DNA from: Magnetospirillum sp. 15-1
GTDB lineage: Bacteria; Pseudomonadota; Alphaproteobacteria; Rhodospirillales; Magnetospirillaceae
Direction: 5' to 3'
NCBI RefSeq assembly: GCF_900184795.1
Contig: NZ_FXXN01000014.1
Span: 1 to 64,000 of the forward strand
Length of the DNA: 64,000 bases
The notes under the pieces are model-generated. The model had not been told where the DNA came from and ran no database searches. It saw only the letters and a program-made list of their open reading frames with translations. A program made the position numbers and the translations under genes. This document shows, in pieces, positions 9,242 through 16,482 of this stretch (its first letter is position 1; each line of letters opens with the position of its first letter).

Positions 9242-9832
9242 GACCTTCCTGATCCCGGCCAGATTCCAGCCCTTGGCAACCTCGCTCAGCACGTCGCTGC
9301 TGGCGAGGTTGTCGCCCTCGATCTGCAGCAGGACGCGCGGCCCCAGCACCATCAGCACCTCGCCGTTGCGGCCCTGGGGGTCCCAGCGCAGCCCGGCCTC
9401 CTCATTGCCCACCTTGACCTTGCGGCCGTTGGGCTGGGGAAAGGCCGCCAGTTGGGCGATCGCGGCGGAGACCGCCGGGCTGTCGATGATCAGCGAGATG
9501 TTCAGCGTGCCGTCGTCGCGGCCATAGGCCCGCGTCACCGCCATTCCACCGCCGCTGCCGGCCAGGGACTGGGTCTCCACCGGCTCGGCCTGCCAGCCGG
9601 AGGGAGGAGGAGGCAGGAATTCGGCCAGTTGCCTGCCCAGCCGGGCCTGCAGTTCGGCCAAGGCGGCCTCCAGCTCCATGGCGGCACGGGCCAGGTCACC
9701 CTTGGCATGGGCGGCGCGGGCGGCGTCCAGGTGGGTGGGAACCACATCGGCGGCCCGAGCCGGCGCGGCCAGCAGGGCGGCAATACAAAGAGAAAGCGCG
9801 ACGCGGCGCATGATTCGGAGTCTCTCCCGCAT
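9230..9832 (-). CDS. Exported protein of unknown function
   Basis: A 200-residue protein with an N-terminal signal peptide (R-R-V-A-L-S-L-C-I-A-A-L-L-A-A-P-A-R-A-A), likely cleaved after A-R-A to give a periplasmic protein. The next 50 residues are a helical, Ala-rich stretch (A-A-R-A-A-H-A-K-G-D-L-A-R-A-A-M-E-L), then a predicted alpha/beta domain. I do not recognise a family. Starts at 9832 (GGGGA nearby) and 9811 are both possible; the second begins exactly at the signal peptide. It is divergent from the nucleoside-recognition gene with about 100 bp between. Confidence 0.7.
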   Translation of the reverse strand: MRERLRIMRRVALSLCIAALLAAPARAADVVPTHLDAARAAHAKGDLARAAMELEAALAELQARLGRQLAEFLPPPPSGWQAEPVETQSLAGSGGGMAVTRAYGRDDGTLNISLIIDSPAVSAAIAQLAAFPQPNGRKVKVGNEEAGLRWDPQGRNGEVLMVLGPRVLLQIEGDNLASSDVLSEVAKGWNLAGIRKVLPQ

Positions 9833-9931
9833 GTTTCCCCAAAAGCTTTACAACGGGGAAAGGCGGGCGGCAAGGATGCGCGGCGCCCCGGCTTCTGATA
9901 GGTTTTTGTTGAATTGGGGGGAAGTGCTCGT

Positions 9932-11170
9932 TTGAACGCCGTATTCCTGGTCCTGGTCGTCGTCTCGTTCCTGGTGGCCGCCTTCGCCGAACTGTCGGGC
10001 GGAGCGGGCGCCATGGAAGCGCTGTCGGCCGGGCTGATCGACGCGGTGGCCGGCGCCGTGCCCCTGGCCCTGGGGCTGGTGGGCATCATGGCGCTGTTCC
10101 TCGGCCTGATGAAGGTGGCGGAGGCCGGCGGCCTGCTCGCCGCCGTGGCGCGGCTGCTGGAGCCGGCGCTCGGCCGCCTGTTCCCGGAAATTCCCGCCGG
10201 CCACCCGGCCATGGGCGCCATGGTGATGAACGTGGCCGCCAATCTGCTGGGGCTGGGCAATGCCGCCACGCCGTTCGGCATCCGCGCCATGGAGCACCTG
10301 GAAAGCCTCAACCGCCACAAGGGCACCGCCAGCAACGCCCAGGTGCTGTTCCTGGCCATCAACACGGCGGGGCTCACCCTGCTGCCCACCAAGGTCATCG
10401 CCTTGCGCGCCGCCACCAGTTCCGTCTTGCCCGCCGCCATCGTCGCTCCCACCCTGATCGCCGGCCTGGTCGCCGCGCTGGTGGGCGTGCTGGCGGCACG
10501 CGGACTGCAGGGCGTATGGCAGCCCCGAAGGGATGAGGACGCCGCGCTCCCCCATCAGGCGCCCGGTCCGTTATGGCCCTGTATCGCCGCGCTGGCCGGC
10601 GTGCTGGCCCTGGCGGCGGCAATGCTGGCCTGGGGCAAGGTGTTGGGACCGTGGATTCTGCCCTCCCTGGTGGTCGGGCTGCTGCTCTACGGCGCCGCCA
10701 AGGGCGTCCGCCTTTACGAAAGCTTCGTCGAGGGAGCCAAGGAAGGCTTCGAGGTGGCGGTGCGGATCATTCCCTATCTGGTGGCCATCCTGGCGGCCAT
10801 CGGCATGGTGCGGGCGTCGGGCGCCATGGATCTGCTGATCCGCCCGCTGGGGCGCCTCACCGAGGGATTGGGTCTGCCGGCCGAGGCGCTGATGATGGCC
10901 GCCCTGCGCACCCTGTCGGGCTCGGGCTCCTACGGCATGCTGGCCGCCAGCCTGAAGGACCCGGCCATCGGCCCCGATTCCTATCTCGGCGCCCTGCTGT
11001 CCACCCTTTACGGCTCGACCGAAACCACCTTTTATGTGCTCGCCGTCTATTTCGGGGCGGTGCAGGTGCGGCGCATCCGCCACGCCCTGGCGGTGGGGCT
11101 GCTGGCCGATCTGGCCGCCCTGGTCACCGCCGTGATCGTCTGCCGGCTGCTGTTCGGAGGATTGCCATGA
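9932..11170 (+). CDS. Nucleoside-recognition (SpmA/SpmB-like, GATE) membrane protein
   Basis: A 412-residue polytopic membrane protein that looks like a fusion of two nucleoside-recognition domains, the arrangement of SpmA (about 1-190) and SpmB (about 220-410). Landmarks are N-V-A-A-N-L-L-G-L-G-N-A-A-T-P-F-G in the first half, typical of SpmA, and L-S-G-S-G-S-Y-G-M-L plus Y-G-S-T-E-T-T-F-Y in the second, typical of SpmB. The name comes from Bacillus sporulation, but this organism is Gram-negative and the substrate is unknown. The TTG at 9932 is favoured because GGGGGGAAG precedes it; the longer frame from 9914 begins within that site. It overlaps the TerC gene by ATGA. Confidence 0.87.
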   Translation: MNAVFLVLVVVSFLVAAFAELSGGAGAMEALSAGLIDAVAGAVPLALGLVGIMALFLGLMKVAEAGGLLAAVARLLEPALGRLFPEIPAGHPAMGAMVMNVAANLLGLGNAATPFGIRAMEHLESLNRHKGTASNAQVLFLAINTAGLTLLPTKVIALRAATSSVLPAAIVAPTLIAGLVAALVGVLAARGLQGVWQPRRDEDAALPHQAPGPLWPCIAALAGVLALAAAMLAWGKVLGPWILPSLVVGLLLYGAAKGVRLYESFVEGAKEGFEVAVRIIPYLVAILAAIGMVRASGAMDLLIRPLGRLTEGLGLPAEALMMAALRTLSGSGSYGMLAASLKDPAIGPDSYLGALLSTLYGSTETTFYVLAVYFGAVQVRRIRHALAVGLLADLAALVTAVIVCRLLFGGLP

Positions 11171-11784
11171 GTTTCGCCGCCGAACTGACCGCGCTCGCCT
11201 CGGTGGTCGCCATCGACGTCACCCTGGCCGGCGACAACGCGGTGGTGATCGGCATCGCCGCCGCCGGACTGGCGCCCGAGCAGCGGCGCAAGGCCATCCT
11301 GTGGGGCATCGCCGCCGCCGCCGGCCTGCGTATCCTTTTTTCCCTGTTCGCGGTGGAACTGCTGGGCATCATCGGCCTGCTGTTCGCCGGCGGGCTGCTG
11401 CTGCTGTGGGTGTCGTGGAAGCTGTGGCGCGAACTGCGTCAGGCCACCCACGGACACGACGACGCGGACGCCGACGCCGTGCCGGCCCAGCCCAAGAAAT
11501 TCGCCGAGGCGGTCAAGCAGATCGTCCTGGCCGACGTCTCCATGTCGCTGGACAACGTGCTGGCGGTGGCGGGCGCGGCGCGCGAGCACGTGTGGGTCAT
11601 GGTGATCGGACTGGCGCTGTCGGTCGCCCTGACCGGCGCGGCCGCCGAGACGGTGGCCCGCATTCTCAAGCGCTGGCACTGGATCGCCTATGTGGGTCTG
11701 GGGATAATCGTGGTGGTGGCGCTGCGCATGATCTGGGACGGAGCGCAGCCGCTGCTGGTGCTGGCCAACGCCGCTCGGGGGTAG
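11167..11784 (+). CDS. TerC/YjbE-family integral membrane protein
   Basis: A 205-residue protein with about six or seven membrane helices. The two TerC acidic motifs are present: D-V-T-L-A-G-D-N-A-V-V-I (about 17-28) and D-V-S-M-S-L-D-N-V-L-A-V (about 121-132). A short His/Asp-rich cytoplasmic loop (H-G-H-D-D-A-D-A-D) lies between. TerC proteins have been linked to metal (notably manganese) export and to metalation of exported enzymes; tellurite resistance is only the founding phenotype. It is coupled to the preceding nucleoside-recognition gene. Confidence 0.9.
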   Translation: MSFAAELTALASVVAIDVTLAGDNAVVIGIAAAGLAPEQRRKAILWGIAAAAGLRILFSLFAVELLGIIGLLFAGGLLLLWVSWKLWRELRQATHGHDDADADAVPAQPKKFAEAVKQIVLADVSMSLDNVLAVAGAAREHVWVMVIGLALSVALTGAAAETVARILKRWHWIAYVGLGIIVVVALRMIWDGAQPLLVLANAARG

Positions 11785-11791
11785 GGAGCCC

Positions 11792-12409
11792 TCAGGCCCC
11801 CAGCCACTCGGCTCGGAGCGCATCCCGCTCCAGGACCAGCCACTGGATGGCCAACACCGCCATGGCGTTGTTGATGCGCCCGTCCCGGCACATGGCCAAG
11901 GCTTCGGCGGGGTCGATGACGAAGACCCTTATGTCCTCGCCCTCGTGGGCCAGGCCGTGGGTGCCGGCGATGGTGGACGAATCCACCCGGGCGCAGTAGA
12001 GCTTGCAGCTTTCCGACGAGCCGCCGGCGGTCACCAGATAATCGCCCACATGGACCATGTCGGTGGGGTCCGAGCCCGCCTCCTCGCGGGTTTCGCGCCG
12101 GGCCACCGCTTCGGGAGGCTCGCCCTCCTCGATGATGCCGGCCACGCATTCCACCAGCCAGGGGTGCCAGCCGGCGGCATAGGCACCGGGGCGGAACTGC
12201 TCGATCAGGGCGATGCGGTCACGCTCGGGGTCATAAAGCAGCACCACCACGGCGTGGCCGCGCTCGAACACCTCGCGCGTCATCACATCGGTCCAGCCGC
12301 CGGCGAAGGTGCGGTGGCGCAGGCGGTAGCGGTCGACCTGGAAATAGCCCTTGAAGACCGTCTCCTTGGAGAGGATCTCGACGTCCTTGTCCCGGTCCAT
12401 GGCCATCAT
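11792..12409 (-). CDS. Nudix hydrolase, ADP-ribose pyrophosphatase-like
   Basis: A 205-residue protein with a Nudix box G-I-I-E-E-G-E-P-P-E-A-V-A-R-R-E-T-R-E-E (about 100-119), continuing A-G. The preceding F-R-P-G-A-Y and the N-terminal beta domain (Y-R-L-R-H-R-T-F-A-G-G-W) match NudF/ADP-ribose diphosphatases, which cleave ADP-ribose to AMP and ribose-5-phosphate. Two starts (12409 and 12406) and a third at 12400 are in frame; 12409 overlaps the upstream stop as ATGATGA and has GGGAGC before it. It is the last gene of a three-gene minus-strand operon with the CopD-like and ParA genes. Confidence 0.9.
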   Translation of the reverse strand: MMAMDRDKDVEILSKETVFKGYFQVDRYRLRHRTFAGGWTDVMTREVFERGHAVVVLLYDPERDRIALIEQFRPGAYAAGWHPWLVECVAGIIEEGEPPEAVARRETREEAGSDPTDMVHVGDYLVTAGGSSESCKLYCARVDSSTIAGTHGLAHEGEDIRVFVIDPAEALAMCRDGRINNAMAVLAIQWLVLERDALRAEWLGA

Positions 12410-12891
12410 GCTCCCAGCAGCGAACCGGCCACGCCGACCACGATGCTGATCATGCCCAGGATCAGATTGACGGTGACGATGTGACGGATACGGACCTGAT
12501 ACTCGGCCGCCTTGGGGTAGTCCGAGGCGGCGAAGGCCCGCTTGAAGCCTTGCCAGGGGCCGAAGAACAGCTGGAAATACAGGGCCATCATCACCAGCCC
12601 GATCAGCTGCATGATGTCCACATGGCTGGGGCCGCCGGTGAACCCGGCCTTGAAGCCCATCAGCAGGGTGGAATAGCCGGTGGCGAGCAGCACGGCGATA
12701 CTGATCCATACCCAGAAGAAGAAGCGGGGAAAGACCTCGCGCCACACCGCCAGCCGCTCGGGCGGCTGGCGTTCGGCCAGTACCGGGCGCAGGATCAGGT
12801 GGGCGAAGAACATGCCGCCCACCCAGACCACTGCCGCCAGAGTGTGCAGGGCCATGGCGATGGCATAGGCGTGGTCGAGGATCATGTCCAT
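12406..12891 (-). CDS. CopD-like small integral membrane protein
   Basis: A 161-residue membrane protein with four predicted helices. The first helix has A-L-H-T-L-A-A-V-V-W-V-G-G-M-F-F, and F-F-W-V-W-I and H-I-V-T-V-N-L-I-L-G-M follow. The His in the first helix with W-x-G-G-M and the later His match the CopD/cytochrome-b-like family, where such residues bind copper or haem. The function here is unknown. Its start (12891) lies 5 bp past the parA stop and it overlaps the Nudix gene, so the three form an operon. An alternative start at 12885 would shorten it by two codons. Confidence 0.8.
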   Translation of the reverse strand: MDMILDHAYAIAMALHTLAAVVWVGGMFFAHLILRPVLAERQPPERLAVWREVFPRFFFWVWISIAVLLATGYSTLLMGFKAGFTGGPSHVDIMQLIGLVMMALYFQLFFGPWQGFKRAFAASDYPKAAEYQVRIRHIVTVNLILGMISIVVGVAGSLLGA

Positions 12892-12895
12892 GGCG

Positions 12896-13540
12896 TCAGT
12901 CCAATCCCAGGATGCCGGCGATTTCATCGGCCAGCGCCTTGATCTCCTTGGTGGCGGTATGGCGGGGATTGCTCTCCACCACGCCCTTGCCCTCCATCAT
13001 GGAGGCGGCGAAGGCCACCCGGTTGCCCAGCACCGTCTGGGCCACCGGCACCTCGGAATCACGAATCTTCTTGCGGACCGCGTCCACCAGCTTGCCGCGC
13101 GACGGGGTGCGGTTGAACACCATCAGGGCGGGCGATTTCTCCTTGCGGGCCATGTCCAGCGTCGGGCCGGTGGCCCAGAGGTCCATGGGGGAAGGCTGCA
13201 TGGGAACCAGGATCAGGTCGGCGGCGCGCACCGCGATGCGCACCTCGGTCTCGGCATGGGGCGGGGAATCGATCAGCACCAGATCCACATCCCGCTTCAG
13301 GCGGTCCAGTTCGGTGGACAGCCGCCAGCCCGAGGCCTGCACGAAGACGATGCCACCGCCAGCTTCCTCGACCAGGGCCTTGCGGATGTCGTACCAGGCG
13401 GCCAGCGAGCCCTGCGGATCGATGTCGAGCAGACCGACGCGGCGCCCGGCACGGGCGAAGGCCACCGCCAGTTGCGCGGCGATGGTGGTCTTTCCGGCGC
13501 CGCCCTTTTGCTGGGCGATGGTTACGGCCTTGGCCGCCAT
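12896..13540 (-). CDS. ParA/MinD-family ATPase
   Basis: A 214-residue cytosolic P-loop ATPase. The deviant Walker A is Q-Q-K-G-G-A-G-K-T-T (about 10-19), with the signature Lys two residues before the GAGKT core; Walker A' is L-L-D-I-D-P-Q-G-S and Walker B L-V-L-I-D-S-P-P. The length matches short ParA-like proteins without an N-terminal DNA-binding domain. Such proteins position cargo on the nucleoid or membrane. There is no parB or centromere-like repeat nearby, so this is an orphan, not the chromosome-segregation parA. It heads an operon with a membrane protein and a Nudix hydrolase. Confidence 0.92.
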   Translation of the reverse strand: MAAKAVTIAQQKGGAGKTTIAAQLAVAFARAGRRVGLLDIDPQGSLAAWYDIRKALVEEAGGGIVFVQASGWRLSTELDRLKRDVDLVLIDSPPHAETEVRIAVRAADLILVPMQPSPMDLWATGPTLDMARKEKSPALMVFNRTPSRGKLVDAVRKKIRDSEVPVAQTVLGNRVAFAASMMEGKGVVESNPRHTATKEIKALADEIAGILGLD

Positions 13541-13588
13541 GATGTCCCCCTCGTCTTGAACCGTCGGGAGAAGGCTATCCCTTTGGCC

Positions 13589-15166
13589 TCATTTTGCAAG
13601 GGGCTGTGAGCCGTCGCAGCGGATTCCCAGGGTGAAGATGGTTTCCTCGCCCACCTCGCAGAGGTCGTCGGGCCGGAAGCCCGGCAAGGCCCTGTTGACG
13701 AAGGCCGGCAGATTGTTGGCCTGATTGCCCCGGAACACCGTGCAGGGATAGGCGGCGACCACCTCGGCCACCACCATGGGCTTGTTCCACTGCATGAAGC
13801 CGCTGCTCCACCACGAATGCTCGTTGATGAACCAGGTGTAGTGGTCCTTGGGCATGAACTCGGCCAGCTTGGGCGAGTAGCGGGCCTTGGAGTTCATATC
13901 GCCGCGCTGCAGCGCATAAGACAGGGTCGAGGCGGAATCATAGTCGATCTTGGCGCAGGCCTTGAACCGGTTCATGTCGAAGGCCTGGGTCTGGCGGGTC
14001 CAGCGGGCCAGTTCGGCATATTGCCTCCACGAGGCCTGGGCGCTGATGACCACCAGGACGAGGCCGAGCACGCTCCACACCCTGAGATGGGGGCGGGGCG
14101 GGAATATCTTGGCCGACAGCACGAACAGAAGGGCGAGGCTGGGGCCGGTCAGCAGCAGGGCCGGCACCAGGTAATGGGCGGCGGGCTGCTTGGCCACCGC
14201 CAGGATGGTGAAGACCTCCGCCGCGACCAGACCGGCCAGCAGCCCGGCCATCTTGTCCGCCGTGATCAGGCCGCGCCGCCGCAGCCGCACATAGCCGCCC
14301 AGGGCGAACAGCGACAGCCCCACCACGATGGTGAAGATGATCTTGGAGCCGAACAGGCCGATCACCGCCTTGCCATAACGGCCCGATTGCACCACGCCGG
14401 CATCGCCGGCGCCATAGGCGCCGCTGTGGGTCAGTACCCTGGTCCACCAGCCCAGGAAAATATCGAGCGACGGCAAAGCGGGCGAGAAGAAGATCAGGAA
14501 GCCGGCGATGGTGGACAGCGGCAGCACCAGGAACAGCCGGCGGCGGTCCAGAATGAACAGCGGCACCAGCCCCAGCGCCACGAACTGGATCTTGCAGGCG
14601 ATGCCGAAGCCCAGCGCCAAACCCAGCCAGCCCACCTGCCGGTCGGTCAGCGTCTCGGCCTTGGCCACCTTCAGGGCGACGATCAGCACCCAGGCCACAG
14701 CGATGATCAGAAAGCCCTCGGGCTTGGGGTGCAGGCCGAACTTGGGGATGATCATGGACAGGAACGGCGCGCCCTGGGCCAGCAGGGCCGGGGCCAGCCG
14801 GCCGGTCGCCACCATGAAGGCGCGGCCCATCAGGACCAGCGACAGGCCGATCAGCGGGTACATGACCCAGGTGACCACCCGCAGATGCCGCTCGGGATCG
14901 CGCAGCACGGCGTCGACGATGGCCCCGGTGGGCTCGCCCACATGCATCAGCCGGTAGACCATGGCGATGAACACGTGCACCGGCGTGCCGGGATGGCCCA
15001 TGTCGGTGGGAGCCAGCCCCTCGACCAGCAGCAGGCCGTTGGTCAGGTAGTAGTAATCGGGGTCCAGGTTGAACACCTGCCAGAACGGCTGCGACGCCGC
15101 TCCCATGGCGAACAGCAGGGCGGTGAACAGCGCGGGAAGGATCAGGAGGCTGAGATTACGCTTCAC
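13589..15166 (-). CDS. Polytopic membrane protein, possible lipid-linked-sugar glycosyltransferase
   Basis: A 525-residue protein with about ten or more membrane helices. It starts with a positively charged N-terminus (K-R-N-L-S) and a helix, followed by a loop D-P-D-Y-Y-Y-L-T-N-G and G-H-P-G-T-P. An acidic loop after the first helix is where GT-C transferases (ArnT/PMT type) keep their catalytic Asp, so a GT-C fold is possible but not shown. The C-terminal 130 residues appear periplasmic. The GTG start at 15166 overlaps the stop of the methyltransferase (GTGA), so the two are cotranscribed and probably share a cell-surface or secondary-metabolite role. Confidence 0.7.
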   Translation of the reverse strand: MKRNLSLLILPALFTALLFAMGAASQPFWQVFNLDPDYYYLTNGLLLVEGLAPTDMGHPGTPVHVFIAMVYRLMHVGEPTGAIVDAVLRDPERHLRVVTWVMYPLIGLSLVLMGRAFMVATGRLAPALLAQGAPFLSMIIPKFGLHPKPEGFLIIAVAWVLIVALKVAKAETLTDRQVGWLGLALGFGIACKIQFVALGLVPLFILDRRRLFLVLPLSTIAGFLIFFSPALPSLDIFLGWWTRVLTHSGAYGAGDAGVVQSGRYGKAVIGLFGSKIIFTIVVGLSLFALGGYVRLRRRGLITADKMAGLLAGLVAAEVFTILAVAKQPAAHYLVPALLLTGPSLALLFVLSAKIFPPRPHLRVWSVLGLVLVVISAQASWRQYAELARWTRQTQAFDMNRFKACAKIDYDSASTLSYALQRGDMNSKARYSPKLAEFMPKDHYTWFINEHSWWSSGFMQWNKPMVVAEVVAAYPCTVFRGNQANNLPAFVNRALPGFRPDDLCEVGEETIFTLGIRCDGSQPLAK

Positions 15167-15855
15167 GGCTTCACCTGCAGGACGGCATAGAGGTTGGCGC
15201 CCCAGATCTCGGGCGGATTGAGCAGCGCCCAGGACAACAGCCGGCAGACCAGGGCGTCGGTCAGACGCCGCCGGGTCGAACCCTGACGCTGGCCGTAGAG
15301 CAGCGGGGCGGCGAAACCGGCGGCATCGGCCAACTGGCGCACCGAGATAGGGGCGAAGGCGGTACGGTGGGTCAGGTCGCCGTACTGGTAGGACAGCCCC
15401 CAGGGCGAGCCGGCATTGGGCACCTTGATCACCACCCGCCCGCCATCGGCGAGGCGGCCGCGCAGGGATTGCAGCAGGCGCAGGGCGTCCGACGCCTCGA
15501 AATGCTCCAGCACGTCCAGCAGGACGATGCGGTCGAAGCGGCCCAGGGATTCGTCGGCCAGCACCTCCCACACGTCGCGGCAGATGAAATCGTCCCGCGC
15601 CGCCTCTGGGATGACCTTGGCCAGGGCGGGATCGTGGTCGATGCCCAGGACGCGGCGCACGCCCTTGCCCCGCAGATAGGCGAGGAAGGCGCCGGTGCCG
15701 CAACCGATCTCCAGAAAGGAATGGGAGGGAGAGCATTCGGCCGGCCCCCAGATTTCGGCGTCGAGCCGCGCCACCTGCTTGGGGCCGACCTGCGGCGTCA
15801 CATAGCCCTTGTGGCTGGCATAGGTGCCGTAGAATCCCGGCGCACGCTGGTTCAA
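15163..15855 (-). CDS. Class I SAM-dependent methyltransferase
   Basis: A 230-residue protein. SAM-binding motif I is F-L-E-I-G-C-G-T-G-A-F-L (about 47-58), then G-I-D-H-D-P (motif II) and I-V-L-L-D-V-L-E-H-F-E (about 109-119), the arrangement of UbiE/COQ5 and polysaccharide-associated methyltransferases. The C-terminal 50 residues differ from small-molecule types and could bind a lipid-linked or sugar substrate. The TTG start at 15855 is preceded by GGGAGG. It is the first gene of a two-gene operon with the polytopic membrane protein. Confidence 0.88.
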   Translation of the reverse strand: MNQRAPGFYGTYASHKGYVTPQVGPKQVARLDAEIWGPAECSPSHSFLEIGCGTGAFLAYLRGKGVRRVLGIDHDPALAKVIPEAARDDFICRDVWEVLADESLGRFDRIVLLDVLEHFEASDALRLLQSLRGRLADGGRVVIKVPNAGSPWGLSYQYGDLTHRTAFAPISVRQLADAAGFAAPLLYGQRQGSTRRRLTDALVCRLLSWALLNPPEIWGANLYAVLQVKP

Positions 15856-15960
15856 ACCGGCCTCCCCTGTCTGTGTGTTGGGTGTAGCGGATCAAGGCGG
15901 CCTTGGGCAAGCCGCCGATTTGGCCCTATACTGCCCATCTCCTTCAAGCGCGAGGACACC

Positions 15961-16482
15961 ATGCCAGGCAAACCCGCGTCCCCAGGCAAACCGGCGTCCA
16001 GGGCGAAAGCCCCCGTCCGCCTCTCCCTCACCGTCAACGGCATGCCACGCGACGCGGCGGCGGCCGATGGCGACATGCCGCTGATCTTCTGGCTGCGCGA
16101 CGAGTTGGGCCTTGCCGGAACCCATCTCGGCTGCGGTAAGGGCGAGTGCGGCAGTTGCACCGTGCTGATTGATGGCGAGCCGGCCCGCTCGTGCCAGACC
16201 ACCCTGGCGATGGCGGCGGGCAGGGCGGTGACCACCATCGAAGGGCTGGGCACGCCCCAGGCGCCTCATCCGCTCCAGGCCGCCTTCATCACCGAGCAGG
16301 CCGCCCAATGCGGCTGGTGCACCGCCGGACTGGTGGTGGAAGGCGCCGCCCTGCTGGCCCGTAACGCCCAACCCAGCCGGGACGAGGCCAAGGCGGCGCT
16401 GGACGGCCATCTGTGCCGCTGCGGCAGCCACCACCGTGTATTGCGCGCCGTGATGCGCGCCAGCGGGAGGGAGCCGTCATGA
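15961..16482 (+). CDS. (2Fe-2S) subunit of a molybdenum hydroxylase (IorA-like)
   Basis: A 173-residue ferredoxin-like subunit. The plant-type 2Fe-2S cluster ligands are C-G-K-G-E-C-G-S-C (about 59-67) with a fourth Cys (S-C-Q-T). The second cluster is C-G-W-C (about 119-122) and C-R-C-G (about 156-159). This is the usual small subunit of the xanthine dehydrogenase family. A 20-residue Lys/Pro/Ala-rich leader precedes the domain; it lacks a signal, as expected if exported with its partner. GAGGA lies 5 nt before the ATG. It overlaps the large-subunit gene by ATGA. No FAD subunit adjoins, which fits the isoquinoline 1-oxidoreductase/aldehyde dehydrogenase type. Confidence 0.92.
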   Translation: MPGKPASPGKPASRAKAPVRLSLTVNGMPRDAAAADGDMPLIFWLRDELGLAGTHLGCGKGECGSCTVLIDGEPARSCQTTLAMAAGRAVTTIEGLGTPQAPHPLQAAFITEQAAQCGWCTAGLVVEGAALLARNAQPSRDEAKAALDGHLCRCGSHHRVLRAVMRASGREPS

